A stretch of 64,000 bases of DNA from Methylomonas rosea. GTDB taxonomy: Bacteria; Pseudomonadota; Gammaproteobacteria; Methylococcales; Methylomonadaceae. The notes beneath the pieces are model-generated. The model was not told the DNA's origin and made no database searches. It was given only the letters and a program-made list of their open reading frames with translations. The stretch is from contig NZ_JANIBL010000022.1 of the NCBI RefSeq assembly GCF_024505055.1, positions 1 to 64,000 on the forward strand. The letters run 5' to 3'. Within the stretch, counting starts at the first letter, position 1. Each line of letters begins with the position of its first letter. Positions 55,528-64,000 of the stretch are shown here, piece after piece. The translations under genes and the position numbers were made by a program.

Positions 55528-56727
55528 CTAGGGGTGCGGCTGTTCCAGACATTGCATGGCCTGGATCGCAATTTCCAGTTCCTCGTCCGTGGCAATCACC
55601 AATACTGTCACACCGGAGTTGGGTTGACTGATGTTGTCGCAAGGTCGCACCGGTTTTCGGTTTTTTTCCTGGTCTATGGCAATCCCGAAGAGGGTCATAT
55701 CCAGACAGACTTGTTCGCGTAGCCAGGCATCGTTTTCGCCGATGCCGCCGGTAAATACCAAGGCATCCACCCGGCCCAACACCGCAAAATAAGCGCCGAT
55801 GTATTTTTTGATGCGATAGGCGTACATCGCCAGCGCCAGCCGGGCGAGATCGTCGCCGGTTTCCGACATCCGGTGTATGGCGCGCATATCGTTTTCGCCG
55901 CAAATGCCTTTGCAGCCGCTTTCTTTGTTGAGCAGGGCTTCAATGGCCTCGTTGGACAAATTCAGCGTGCGGCTCAGATAAAAATGGATTGCCGGGTCGA
56001 TGTCGCCGCAGCGGCTGCCCATCATCAAACCTTCCAGCGGCGTCATGCCCATCGATGTATCGATGCTCCGGCCGTTTTGGATAGCCGTGACGCTGGCGCC
56101 GTTACCGAGATGCAGCGTGATTAGATTGGTCTCCGGCAAGGGTTTGCCGAGATATTGTGCGGCCTGTTCGGCAACATAACGGTGCGAGGTGCCGTGAAAG
56201 CCGTAACGTCTCACGCCGTGTTCCTCATAAAGGCGTTCGGGCAGAGCATAGCGATAGGCATAATCCGGCAGGGTTTGATGAAACGCCGTATCGAATACCG
56301 CGACTTGCGGCGTCTCGCCCATTTGGCGGATGGCTTCTTCGATTCCCAACAGATTGGCGGGGTTATGCAGCGGTGCCAGCGGAATCACCTCGGCAATGTG
56401 CCGCATCACTTGCGTATCGATTAGCGCCGGCTCGCGAAAATGTTCGCCGCCATGTACCACCCGGTGGCCGATGCAGGCCAGTTCGCGACGGTCATTCAGC
56501 ACGCGGCAAGCAGCCAACGTTTCGAACAACAATTGCAAGGCTTGTTGATGGTTGCGGCAGCTGATTTCGTCGCGTGTCCGATCATTATTCGCCAGCGAAT
56601 AACTCTGGCTGGCGGCATCTTCGCCGATACGTTCGATGATACCGGCAATCAATACCGAGCGATCAGACATGTCGAATAAGCTGTATTTAACCGATGAACT
56701 GCCGGCGTTGAGCACCAGAATTTTCAT
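55528..56727 (-). CDS. ackA: Acetate kinase
   Basis: A 399-residue enzyme that makes ATP and acetate from acetyl phosphate, reversibly. The N-terminal NAGSSSVKY, the catalytic block (RVVHGGEHF, FDTAFHQTLP) and the nucleotide-binding LHLGNGASVTAI are all present, as is GGIGENDA near 330. Length matches E. coli AckA (400). It is the last gene of an operon with pta and a small secreted protein. In a methanotroph, acetyl phosphate may come from phosphoketolase or from Pta during oxygen-limited growth. Confidence 0.97.
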   Translation of the reverse strand: MKILVLNAGSSSVKYSLFDMSDRSVLIAGIIERIGEDAASQSYSLANNDRTRDEISCRNHQQALQLLFETLAACRVLNDRRELACIGHRVVHGGEHFREPALIDTQVMRHIAEVIPLAPLHNPANLLGIEEAIRQMGETPQVAVFDTAFHQTLPDYAYRYALPERLYEEHGVRRYGFHGTSHRYVAEQAAQYLGKPLPETNLITLHLGNGASVTAIQNGRSIDTSMGMTPLEGLMMGSRCGDIDPAIHFYLSRTLNLSNEAIEALLNKESGCKGICGENDMRAIHRMSETGDDLARLALAMYAYRIKKYIGAYFAVLGRVDALVFTGGIGENDAWLREQVCLDMTLFGIAIDQEKNRKPVRPCDNISQPNSGVTVLVIATDEELEIAIQAMQCLEQPHP

Positions 56728-56751
56728 GAATATCTCAAAAGGCTGAGGCGA

Positions 56752-57279
56752 TTAATGCGCAAGTTTCGCCGGTGGCGGCGGGCTGTAGCGACGCTCCAGA
56801 TCATGGTCGATTTTAGTGGTCAGGCTTTCCACGGCTTTGATGGTCAGACTGGCGTTGGGGCCTTTGGATTCGGAAATGTAGTCGCCGATCAATTTGCCAT
56901 CCTCCACTTTGACCAAACGTCCCATCAGATAGGCGAACAAGAAGCTGGGTTTATGTAACCGTCCGACCAAAATATAGTCGGCTTGAAATTGCTTGCCGAG
57001 CTGTGCGGCGGCATCGGCGTGGTCGAACAAATAGCCTACGCCGCTGTTGGCCGTTTGTTGCGCTTGGTTTGGTATTGCTATGACCACATAGCCGGCGCGC
57101 TTTAACTCCTGTTCCAGCAGCGGTTTTATCGACGCGGTTCTCTGTACCTCAGCGGGGACGCCCGGTGCCAGTGTTAGGTCTTTCAATTCAAAATCCAGAA
57201 CGGCGATGCGGGTCTCCGCCAGTGAACTAAAGCTCAGCATGCAAAACAGTAAACTGCTTGACAAAGTATTTCGCGTCAT
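56752..57279 (-). CDS. Small exported DUF2380/DUF3280-like protein between pta and ackA
   Basis: A 175-residue protein with a signal peptide (about 1-20, ending LAE). The body has RIAVLDFELKDLT, a helix with LLEQELKRAGYVVI, and QFQADYILVGRLHKPSFLF, like the nucleotide-independent CsgG/DUF2380-type fold that sums small periplasmic proteins. It ends in a Pro-rich tail (RRYSPPPPAKL). It overlaps pta by ATGA and is followed by ackA after 24 bases. I recall DUF3280/DUF2380 family names for such proteins. An exported protein inside the pta-ackA operon is unusual. Confidence 0.7.
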   Translation of the reverse strand: MTRNTLSSSLLFCMLSFSSLAETRIAVLDFELKDLTLAPGVPAEVQRTASIKPLLEQELKRAGYVVIAIPNQAQQTANSGVGYLFDHADAAAQLGKQFQADYILVGRLHKPSFLFAYLMGRLVKVEDGKLIGDYISESKGPNASLTIKAVESLTTKIDHDLERRYSPPPPAKLAH

Positions 57280-59405
57280 ATTTTGTCGGCCTCCTGGGCC
57301 TGAATCGCGGTAATGACTACAGTGTTGACGATGTCGGTCACGGTGCAACCGCGGCTTAAATCGTTGACCGGTTTGTTCAGGCCTTGCAGGATGGGCCCGA
57401 CGGCGATTGCGCCGGAGGAACGCTGCACCGCTTTGTAGGTATTGTTGCCGGTATTCAGGTCCGGAAAAATTAATACCGTGGCGCGGCCGGCGACCTGGCT
57501 GTCGGGCAATTTGGTTTTAGCGACGCTGGCGTCCACTGCGGCATCGTATTGCATGGGTCCTTCCAGCAGCAGGTCGGGGCGCAGGGCTTGGGCGATTTTG
57601 ACCGCGTCTCTGACTTTGTCCACCGCCTCGCCTTTGCCGGATTCGCCGGTGGAGTAGGACAGCATGGCCACGCGTGGCTCGATGTTGAACATGCGCGCGG
57701 TTTCGGCGGCGTTAATGGCAATGTCGGCCAATTGCGCGGCGTTGGGATTGGGAATCACCGCGCAATCGCCGTAGACCAATACGCGATCTTCCAGGCACAT
57801 GAAGAATACGCTGGACACTATCGATGCACCGGGTTTGGTTTTGATGATTTCGAAGGCCGGCCGAATGGTATGTTGAGTAGAATGCACCGCGCCGGAGACC
57901 ATGCCGTCGGCGTAATCGAGATGTATCATCAAGGTGCCGAAATAACTGGGATCGGCCATTAAATCGAAGGCGGTATCGTAAACGATGCAACGGTGTTTGC
58001 GGGCCTGGTAATAGGTTTCCGCGAATAGCGGCCGCAGGTCCGATTTGATCGGGTCGATGATGTTGATATTGTCCATCTTCAAGGCCATGGCCTGAATCTT
58101 CTGGCGGATTTCGACTTCGTTACCCAGTAGGGTGATTTTCACCACATCGCGCAGCAGCAAAATCTCCGCCGCGCGCAGAATCCGCTCTTCATTGCCCTCC
58201 GGTAGCACGATATGTTGCTTTCTGGCTTTGGCGCGCTGCAACAGATCGTACTCGAACATCAGCGGCGTTATTTTATGTGACACCTTGCTGCACAGCCGCA
58301 GCCGCAGTTCCACCATGTTAATGTTGCTTTCGATTAATCCGAGCGCGGTGGCAATTTTGCGGTCGTCTTGAGAATGCAGGCGGGCGGTGACCTGACTGAC
58401 TTGTAACGCTGTGGTGAAGGTGTCGGAATCGACGCCGAGTACCGCGAATGGCGTATCGCCCAGGCCGTCGATCAATTTTTGCACTTGCGGGGCCGGTTGT
58501 TGATGTCCGGTTAATAACAAGCCGGCAATTTGCGGATAGTTGCTGGAGTTGTAAGCCATCAGGCTGGCCATGATGATGTCCGAGCGGTCGCCCGGCGTAA
58601 TAACCAAGTCACCGGTTTCCACATAATCCAGAAAGTCCGGCACCAACATTGCCGCCACTTTATAGTGATACACCTCGCGGCTCATTGTCGCGTTTTCACC
58701 GGAGAATACTTTAGCGCCGATGACTTTGGCGATGTTACCGATGGTGGGTTTTTCCAGGGATGATTCGGCGGGCACTACGTACACCGGAAATTCGCTGGAA
58801 TGATTTAAGCTGTGACGCAAGCTGGCAATTTGATTTTGAGCGACACCGATGATAACCGTGGCCAGCGACTCGCAATCGTGCTCGTGCATGGAATGTTTCA
58901 GGCTGGCCAAACCATTCAATATTTGTTCGTCACTACGATTTTCGCCCTGCATAACCGGCATCATCAGGCAGCCCAAATTGTTGGCGACATCGGCGTTGAA
59001 ATCGAATTCGAAAATGGCGTTGCCGTGTCGATAGTCGCTGCCGACGCAGAGCACATGATCGCAACGCGCCTTCAAGGCCCGGTATTTGGCCAGTATGGTT
59101 TTCAACAGTTCGTCGTATTGTTCGGCGGCCAAGAGTTGTCTGGCTTCCGCGCTGGTACAGCCATACATGGCTTCGTATGGGGTGGGGAGCTGATAGCGGT
59201 GGCTAATGAATTGAATCAAATCGTCTTTGTCTGCATCGCCTTGAATAATCGGCCGAAAAAAACCGATATTGTCCGCGTAGCCGGATAACATTTCGATGAT
59301 CGCCAGCATGATCAAAGATTTGCCGCTACCCTCGTCGACGCCGGCAATATAGATGTCTTGCGAAATAAGGGGTTCGCTTTGCGGATGGGACTGAGTCGGA
59401 TTCAT
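57276..59405 (-). CDS. pta: Phosphate acetyltransferase
   Basis: A 709-residue enzyme that makes acetyl phosphate from acetyl-CoA, reversibly. It has the long form: an N-terminal BioD-like P-loop part (GVDEGSGKSLIML, about 20-32), the DRTGG domain (about 215-330) and the C-terminal PTA domain (about 390-705) with HIVLPEGNEERILRAAEILL and MVSGAVHSTQHTIRPAFEII. Length is like E. coli Pta (714). It heads the pta-DUF-ackA operon. The N-terminal domain in the family senses NADH and pyruvate. Confidence 0.96.
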   Translation of the reverse strand: MNPTQSHPQSEPLISQDIYIAGVDEGSGKSLIMLAIIEMLSGYADNIGFFRPIIQGDADKDDLIQFISHRYQLPTPYEAMYGCTSAEARQLLAAEQYDELLKTILAKYRALKARCDHVLCVGSDYRHGNAIFEFDFNADVANNLGCLMMPVMQGENRSDEQILNGLASLKHSMHEHDCESLATVIIGVAQNQIASLRHSLNHSSEFPVYVVPAESSLEKPTIGNIAKVIGAKVFSGENATMSREVYHYKVAAMLVPDFLDYVETGDLVITPGDRSDIIMASLMAYNSSNYPQIAGLLLTGHQQPAPQVQKLIDGLGDTPFAVLGVDSDTFTTALQVSQVTARLHSQDDRKIATALGLIESNINMVELRLRLCSKVSHKITPLMFEYDLLQRAKARKQHIVLPEGNEERILRAAEILLLRDVVKITLLGNEVEIRQKIQAMALKMDNINIIDPIKSDLRPLFAETYYQARKHRCIVYDTAFDLMADPSYFGTLMIHLDYADGMVSGAVHSTQHTIRPAFEIIKTKPGASIVSSVFFMCLEDRVLVYGDCAVIPNPNAAQLADIAINAAETARMFNIEPRVAMLSYSTGESGKGEAVDKVRDAVKIAQALRPDLLLEGPMQYDAAVDASVAKTKLPDSQVAGRATVLIFPDLNTGNNTYKAVQRSSGAIAVGPILQGLNKPVNDLSRGCTVTDIVNTVVITAIQAQEADKI

Positions 59406-59653
59406 GATCGATGACTTATATATTAATGAGAAAGTCTAACCGAGGATGTTGCCACATGGCGCGCCGCTTGGCGACTGTATATTTTATTTATTCGGGCACC
59501 GCGCAAGTGTTAGGCGCATGCAAATAGTCTTTGGCTATCATAGGTTTGGATTTATAAAATAATGTAATATCAAAATAATTATTGATTAATCTGCAAGCTC
59601 GGCTTTAATGGCTATACTACTAGCCGGGCGCAGGGATTACTTGAACAACAGAG

Positions 59654-60298
59654 ATGGCGAAATTTACCGTTTATTTTAAAGACAATGCAATCCATACAGG
59701 TGTTTTTGATTCTGGTGTAGTGCATATCGGTCGTGATGAAACCAGTGACCTAGTGGTTGACAGTCTTGCCGTCGCGCCCGCGCATGCCGTTGCCGTGATT
59801 AAAGACGGTACTTGCGTTCTCAAACAATTGAACGAAAAATTTCCGTTATTGGTAAACGATCAGCGCACCAAGGAATGGAACCTGCAAAACAATGACATCA
59901 TCAACATCGGCAAGCACTATATCGTCTATAACACCACCGATGAATTTTCGGAAAAAGTCCTGGTATCTTCACCCGCCGACTTCGGCGATGCGGATGTGCG
60001 GGCTTTAAATGAAAAGCTGGAAGATGCCGTAAAATCCCCCGAAGCCAATTTGCAAGTGTTGAACGGCATGCACATCGGTAGAATCCTGCGCTTGAAGAAA
60101 GCCATGACGCGCCTGGGTCACGAAGGTGCCGGGGTTATTGTGATAGCCAGGCGCAAGGACGGTTATTTCCTTTCCGCCTTGCAAGGACATGAGGGCCTGG
60201 CGATTAATGACGAGCCCTTGGGAGACCGCACCGTGCAGTTGCAACGCAACGATGTGATTGTCGTTGACAGTACCTCAATGCAATTTTTCTTGGATTAA
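59654..60298 (+). CDS. Protein with two FHA-like domains
   Basis: A 214-residue cytoplasmic protein. Residues about 1-95 form an FHA domain (VHIGRDETSDLVVDSLAVAPAHAVA), which normally binds phosphothreonine; the Arg of GRDE is present but the usual Ser-x-x-His reads as VAPAHA. A second FHA-like repeat covers about 130-214 (GMHIGRILRLKKAMTRLG, LINDEPLG). The second copy looks more degenerate. It is four bases before the PilZ gene, likely co-transcribed. A phosphopeptide-reading scaffold is likely; the kinase partner is not in the window. Confidence 0.82.
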   Translation: MAKFTVYFKDNAIHTGVFDSGVVHIGRDETSDLVVDSLAVAPAHAVAVIKDGTCVLKQLNEKFPLLVNDQRTKEWNLQNNDIINIGKHYIVYNTTDEFSEKVLVSSPADFGDADVRALNEKLEDAVKSPEANLQVLNGMHIGRILRLKKAMTRLGHEGAGVIVIARRKDGYFLSALQGHEGLAINDEPLGDRTVQLQRNDVIVVDSTSMQFFLD

Positions 60299-60302
60299 GC
60301 GT

Positions 60303-60692
60303 ATGACATTTGAAAAAAGCGATGATAAACGCCGTTTTCACAGGATTTTTTACCATACAGGGGCTGTGTTAACCGGTTCCGGACAGACCTATCCTTGCAA
60401 AATTATCGACCTGTCCTTGCGCGGTTGTCTGTTGGATTTAGAGCAACCCTTAGCAGGTCAGGCCGATGCTTTATATTCCTTGAAATTCGATTTATCCGAA
60501 GAAATCAGCATTACCATGGAAGTGGCGGCAACCCATGCCGATGCCAACAGAGTGGGTTTTAAGTGCGTGCATATCGATATAGACAGCATTTCCAGCTTAC
60601 GTCGATTGGTGGAACTCAACCTGGGCGATAGCGAGCTGCTGGAGCGGGAGTTGGCGGCTTTGGGCGATCTGGCGGAACACGCCGATCAGTGA
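60303..60692 (+). CDS. PilZ-domain c-di-GMP receptor
   Basis: A 129-residue PilZ protein. The c-di-GMP-binding motifs are RRFHR near residues 9-13 (of the RxxxR type) and DLSLRGCLLD near 38-47 (of the D/NxSxxG type). A helical tail closes it. Two switch motifs are intact, so it probably binds c-di-GMP. The ATG at 60303 is chosen as the earlier in-frame start lies inside the FHA gene. Close to LapD/LapG, it fits control of attachment. Confidence 0.9.
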   Translation: MTFEKSDDKRRFHRIFYHTGAVLTGSGQTYPCKIIDLSLRGCLLDLEQPLAGQADALYSLKFDLSEEISITMEVAATHADANRVGFKCVHIDIDSISSLRRLVELNLGDSELLERELAALGDLAEHADQ

Positions 60693-60714
60693 TCGGGTAG
60701 TTGCTTCGATAACG

Positions 60715-61194
60715 TCAGTCCAATCCTGCCAGCCAAAGCCTAAAACGCATGCCCCATTCCGAGGTATAGCCTACCGTCGTAAAGACAATGTCGCCGGTGG
60801 CGTTAATGAAGAAAATCGCCGGTACGCCTTTTATACCGTAACGTTGACCGAGACTGCCGTTGTTGTCGTTCACAACCGGCCAGTTAAGTTGCTTGTCGTT
60901 TAGATAGTTCTGTAATGCGCTGTCGTCGCCCGAACGCACCGCGACCGTCAATCCCGGATAATCCCGCAGTACATTGCTGACGCTGCCTTGCATGCTTCGG
61001 CATATCCCGCACCATTCCGCCCAGAAATACAGCACGGCCGGACCTTTGCTTATGCGCTGCATCGCGTTTTCGCCGGCCAGCGTGGTTTGGACTATGGGCG
61101 GTGGCGTACCGCTGACTAAATCCTGATTGACCAGAAATTGCCCGGCAAAAATAAATAAAGCCGCAAAAATATAAAACCCCAGTTTTTTCGCCAT
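60715..61194 (-). CDS. Thioredoxin-like protein disulfide oxidoreductase (ScsD/TlpA-like)
   Basis: A 159-residue protein with an N-terminal membrane anchor or signal (about 5-22) and a thioredoxin fold. The redox motif WAEWCGIC is near residues 58-65 and the cis-Pro region reads GIKGVPAIFFI. It is likely tethered to the inner membrane with the active site in the periplasm. Similar proteins (ScsD, DsbE/TlpA type) reduce Cys pairs of exported proteins or aid copper resistance. It overlaps the YgjP-type gene by one base. Partner is not clear. Confidence 0.86.
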   Translation of the reverse strand: MAKKLGFYIFAALFIFAGQFLVNQDLVSGTPPPIVQTTLAGENAMQRISKGPAVLYFWAEWCGICRSMQGSVSNVLRDYPGLTVAVRSGDDSALQNYLNDKQLNWPVVNDNNGSLGQRYGIKGVPAIFFINATGDIVFTTVGYTSEWGMRFRLWLAGLD

Positions 61195-61928
61195 TACAAG
61201 CCTTGCATCACGCTGGCGCCGTATTGTTTAAGCCAAAGCCGGTGTTGTTTAAAGTCGGGTAGATGTTCGGCTACCAGTTGCCAAAACGCCGGGGAATGAT
61301 TTTTGTGTTTGATGTGGCAAAGCTCGTGTACCACCACGTATTCCAAAACCGCGGCCGGTGCTAACAGCAATAGCCAATTCATATTGATGTCGTTTTTTGG
61401 TCCGCAGCTGCCCCAGCGGCTTTTTTGGGTTTTGATGCGGATACTGCGCGGAAACAGCGCAAAGCGCGGCCCGTGTAGATCGACCAATTCCTGTACATGC
61501 TGCTTGGCCTGGTTTTTCATCCAGCGGGTCAAAGCTTGCCGAATCAGCGCGGAGTGTTGTTCATCGGCAATCCCAGTGGGCAATTTCACCCAAAACATTT
61601 CGTCGTTCAGTAACTCGATGCGGACGGTTTTGGCTTTGCCGGCGATAATTTTTAGCGGTAAGCGGCGGCCTTGGTAGGGGACATGCGCGCCATCCCGATA
61701 CTCGCTCGGCGCTAGCCGTGGGGCGGCGGTTTGTATTCTGCCGGCGACGCGTTTAAGCGCGGCTTCTATCCAGTCTTTTTGGGCATGCACAAAAGCCTGA
61801 ATGTGCCGTTCGGAAACTTTCAGCGGTGCCACCACTTCTATTTTGTCGGCGGTGACCACGATGCGGGTGTTTTTGGCACGGCTGCTGCGGCGCAGGTTGT
61901 AAGGTAAGGCGGCGGTGTGTTTGTTCAA
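61194..61928 (-). CDS. YgjP-type zinc metallohydrolase (DUF45, M48-like)
   Basis: A 244-residue protein with the zinc-peptidase motif HELCHIKHKNHSPAFW near residues 202-217, in which HExxH plus a later His bind zinc. The N-terminal RRSSRAKNTRIVVTADKIEVVAP and KTQKSRWGSCGPKNDINMNW are the family signature of YgjP/DUF45 (WLM-related) proteins. No signal peptide is seen, so it is cytoplasmic. It overlaps lapG by four bases. Function in the family is poorly known. Confidence 0.9.
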   Translation of the reverse strand: MNKHTAALPYNLRRSSRAKNTRIVVTADKIEVVAPLKVSERHIQAFVHAQKDWIEAALKRVAGRIQTAAPRLAPSEYRDGAHVPYQGRRLPLKIIAGKAKTVRIELLNDEMFWVKLPTGIADEQHSALIRQALTRWMKNQAKQHVQELVDLHGPRFALFPRSIRIKTQKSRWGSCGPKNDINMNWLLLLAPAAVLEYVVVHELCHIKHKNHSPAFWQLVAEHLPDFKQHRLWLKQYGASVMQGL

Positions 61929-62596
61929 AAAGGCGATTCCAGCATTCTCAATTTAAGCTCGGTCCACATGCTCAAGCGGTCCGAGCCGCCGACATGTTGC
62001 CCGGAACCTTTGCTTTTGGCAAGCCATAAGCCGGTGCCGTTAAAGCTGTAGACGGGTTGCAAGTCCCGGCGTTGCGTAGCCGCGACGATGCCAGGTTTCA
62101 GGTTGTCCAGTACCAGGGGCACTGCGCGCGGCGAGTCGAAATAGGTCAGTACCATATGAGCCTGATTCAGTTCCAAAGCCTTGACATAGGTAATCCGTAG
62201 CTTGCTTTCATCGACGCCCATTTCCACCAAGGTAAAATATTTGGCTATCGAATAATCTTCGCAATCGCCGGCGCCTTTGGCCAGAAACTCGGTTGGCGCA
62301 GCCCAGTAATCGGTTTTTTGCCACAGGATAATATCGTCGACAAACTCGACGTTACCGTTGAAAAAGTCGTTGACCCGCTCCAATTTCTCGGCTTCCGGCC
62401 AGCTTTTGCCGTTCTCGATTAAGCTTTGCCAGTCCACGAAACGCTGCTTGGCGGCCGAACCGTATTTTTTTTCTACTCTATCCAGCAGGCTCTGATCGAT
62501 TAATAAGCCGGCTGCCAACACCATGCCGCAACATAGGCTGAAGACAATAAGGGCGATGCCGGCAGCGTTGAGTGCGCCTTTGTTAACGGCTGGCAC
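61925..62596 (-). CDS. lapG: LapG-type periplasmic cysteine protease
   Basis: A 223-residue bacterial transglutaminase-like cysteine protease. It has a signal or anchor (about 10-32) and the triad of the family: Cys112 in GAGDCEDYS, His147 in AHMVLTY and Asp164 in VLDNL. LapG cuts the N-terminus of a large surface adhesin and frees the cell from the biofilm. It overlaps the LapD gene by 14 bases, the usual pair. The adhesin is not in the window. Confidence 0.92.
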   Translation of the reverse strand: MPAVNKGALNAAGIALIVFSLCCGMVLAAGLLIDQSLLDRVEKKYGSAAKQRFVDWQSLIENGKSWPEAEKLERVNDFFNGNVEFVDDIILWQKTDYWAAPTEFLAKGAGDCEDYSIAKYFTLVEMGVDESKLRITYVKALELNQAHMVLTYFDSPRAVPLVLDNLKPGIVAATQRRDLQPVYSFNGTGLWLAKSKGSGQHVGGSDRLSMWTELKLRMLESPF

Positions 62597-64000
62597 CGAC
62601 GATTCCTATCGCCTTTAAGCTGCGATAATCCTTATCCGATTGTACGTTTTCGGCCAAAATTGAAATATCCAGCAACGTGGAAATTTCTTGCATGGTTTGC
62701 ACGAAGGCGTGTTTTTGCGAGGAACTGTCGATGCCGTTACCGATGTCGCGGGCCAGGCGGATAAAGTCCGGTTTCAGGCGTTTGACCAATTCCGCCGATA
62801 TGGATTGGGTTTCGAAGCGTTTTATCATCACCCGCGCGCCCCATTGGTGCACGGTTTCGATGAAGGCCTGATAGGCGTCTATATCCTTGACGACGGCATA
62901 AGCAGACAAACTGAATACCAGCTTTTTGGCTTCCGCTGGATTTTGCTTGATCAGTTTTTCCAGCCAGAGCCGGAAATCGCTGTTTTTGATGGTGCGGGTC
63001 GATACGTTGACGGCGATGGCGTGTTCGATGTGATTGTGTCGAATATGGTCTAACGCAATGCGAATTACGCCTTTATCCAGATCGACGATTTTGGCGAATT
63101 TTTCGGCAATCGAGATGAACGGACCGATTGCCACCAGGCCGCCCTGTTTATCGTGCACCTGAATGAAAGCCTCTTCCATCAACAGTTCGCCGCTGCTGAA
63201 TGCGGCGATCTGCCCGATATACCAAACCGAGTAACCGTTTTGGTCGACGCAGTCGAAGACCAAATCCTTCCAGGTGGCAATATCGCGGGCAAAATTATCG
63301 CCGGTGCGGATGAAATAACTGTTGGCGCCGATCAGATGCGCTTGTTCGTAAGCTTCGTGGGCGGCTTCCAGCAGGCTTTCGGTGGTCAGCAGCGGATTGA
63401 AAGCAACCACGCCGATGTGGGCCAAATCGGTTTTTTGGTAGCGTTCGCCCAATTCGGTAACTTCGTTGCTCAGGGTTTTCACCATCCCTTCCAATTGTTC
63501 CGGATTCCCAATCTCCAGCACGAGTGCGAATTCGGCGCCGTAGAATCGATACGCTTTGCCGGATTGTTCCCCAGCCAATTTGGCGATTTTTTCCAGTATG
63601 GCGGCAAACGCTTGTAAGAATTGATCGATCACGTCGCTGTCGCGCTCTTTAACCAGATCGACCAAGCTGTCGATTTTTATCAATACCACAAAGGCATCTG
63701 CGTCTTCCAATGCCAAATTTTTCATGTCGGTTTCGAATACGGCTTTTTTATACAGCCCGGTCAAGTCGTCGCGCAACAGGCTGGCGCCCATTTGGTCCAG
63801 TTTGCCGTGTAGTGCGGCTATTGTGGTTTTGATCTTATGCGACATCGTATTCATTGATGCCGCCACATTGCGCACTTCGCGGGTCCAGGGCAATTCTTCT
63901 ATGCTTTCGAAATGGCCGTCGCTGATCTGCTGGGCCAATAGATCGATTTTTCTTAGCGAGGCCAATGTGACGCGCAAAAGCAGTGCCAGCAGGGCGATGG
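62583..64000 (-). CDS. lapD: LapD-type degenerate GGDEF-EAL c-di-GMP receptor (partial, cut by window end)
   Basis: The C-terminal 470 or so residues of an inner-membrane receptor are visible. They begin with the end of a membrane helix (IALLALLL at the edge), a HAMP domain, a degenerate GGDEF (FYGAEF in place of GGDEF) and a degenerate EAL domain, where the usual DDFGTG reads MIKRFE. In LapD such an EAL binds c-di-GMP without cutting it, and the periplasmic part then traps LapG. The N-terminal periplasmic domain lies beyond the right edge. The stop overlaps lapG, as expected. Confidence 0.93.
   Translation of the reverse strand, partial: IALLALLLRVTLASLRKIDLLAQQISDGHFESIEELPWTREVRNVAASMNTMSHKIKTTIAALHGKLDQMGASLLRDDLTGLYKKAVFETDMKNLALEDADAFVVLIKIDSLVDLVKERDSDVIDQFLQAFAAILEKIAKLAGEQSGKAYRFYGAEFALVLEIGNPEQLEGMVKTLSNEVTELGERYQKTDLAHIGVVAFNPLLTTESLLEAAHEAYEQAHLIGANSYFIRTGDNFARDIATWKDLVFDCVDQNGYSVWYIGQIAAFSSGELLMEEAFIQVHDKQGGLVAIGPFISIAEKFAKIVDLDKGVIRIALDHIRHNHIEHAIAVNVSTRTIKNSDFRLWLEKLIKQNPAEAKKLVFSLSAYAVVKDIDAYQAFIETVHQWGARVMIKRFETQSISAELVKRLKPDFIRLARDIGNGIDSSSQKHAFVQTMQEISTLLDISILAENVQSDKDYRSLKAIGIVGASR

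Overview
The window is a continuous stretch of bacterial chromosome with about 62 recognisable protein genes and no rRNA, tRNA, CRISPR array, phage or insertion sequence that I could see. The gene content suggests a gammaproteobacterium, most likely a Methylococcales methanotroph of the Methylomonas type. The reasons are a formyltransferase/hydrolase subunit A (FhcA) homologue of the methanopterin-linked C1 pathway, a GnnA/GnnB/LpxB block for 2,3-diamino-glucose lipid A, secreted proteins with VPLPA/PEP-CTERM-like tails, a pta-ackA acetate branch, and a GTAGGGTGGGC-type hairpin repeat. The placement is an inference from gene content; no marker gene for taxonomy is present.

Layout. 1-6900: a cut-off ABC ATPase, an ICMT-family methyltransferase, trxB, ftsK, small membrane proteins including a SemiSWEET, and a GntR/UTRA regulator facing a PfkB-family sugar kinase. 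6900-14300: two tandem secreted paralogues with sorting tails, cobO, several small proteins, a membrane-anchored cold-shock-domain protein, DedA, an AI-2E-type permease and a DUF3530 protein. 14300-22450: a SpoIIE-type phosphatase with its own GHKL domain, a mutM-hflD-rhodanese-EAL/HDOD minus-strand run, copZ-copA, and a Uma2 nuclease. 22460-26660: a four-gene minus-strand operon of porin, tetraheme cytochrome c, HAMP membrane protein and chemoreceptor. 26890-31330: gnnA-gnnB-lpxB and tgt. 31600-42030: a signalling block (HD-GYP response regulator, receiver-GHKL protein, two PAS receptors without kinase domains, one hybrid histidine kinase with HPt).

42140-55330 is the most remarkable part. 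After a bacterioferritin comes a zinc-starvation island of twelve minus-strand genes: a ZnuD-like TonB receptor, three COG0523 GTPases, a ZIP transporter, an 81-residue membrane protein, DUF1826, and apparent back-up copies of zinc-dependent or zinc-linked enzymes (HisI, FolE2, QueD, ThrRS without a TGS domain, and an FhcA-like amidohydrolase). Two Zur-box-like palindromes built on GTTATATTATAAC lie before znuD and before the second unit. Most junctions in the second unit are 4-base ATGA overlaps or very short gaps, so it probably runs as one mRNA. Back-up HisI, FolE2, QueD and ThrRS are known from zinc islands elsewhere; a lone FhcA homologue would extend the idea to the central formaldehyde-oxidation pathway of a methylotroph.

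55500-64000: pta, a small secreted protein and ackA as one operon; an FHA protein and a PilZ protein; then a minus-strand run of thioredoxin-like protein, YgjP-type metallohydrolase, LapG protease and the LapD receptor, the last cut by the window edge. PilZ, LapD, the EAL/HDOD protein and HD-GYP together show several c-di-GMP inputs.
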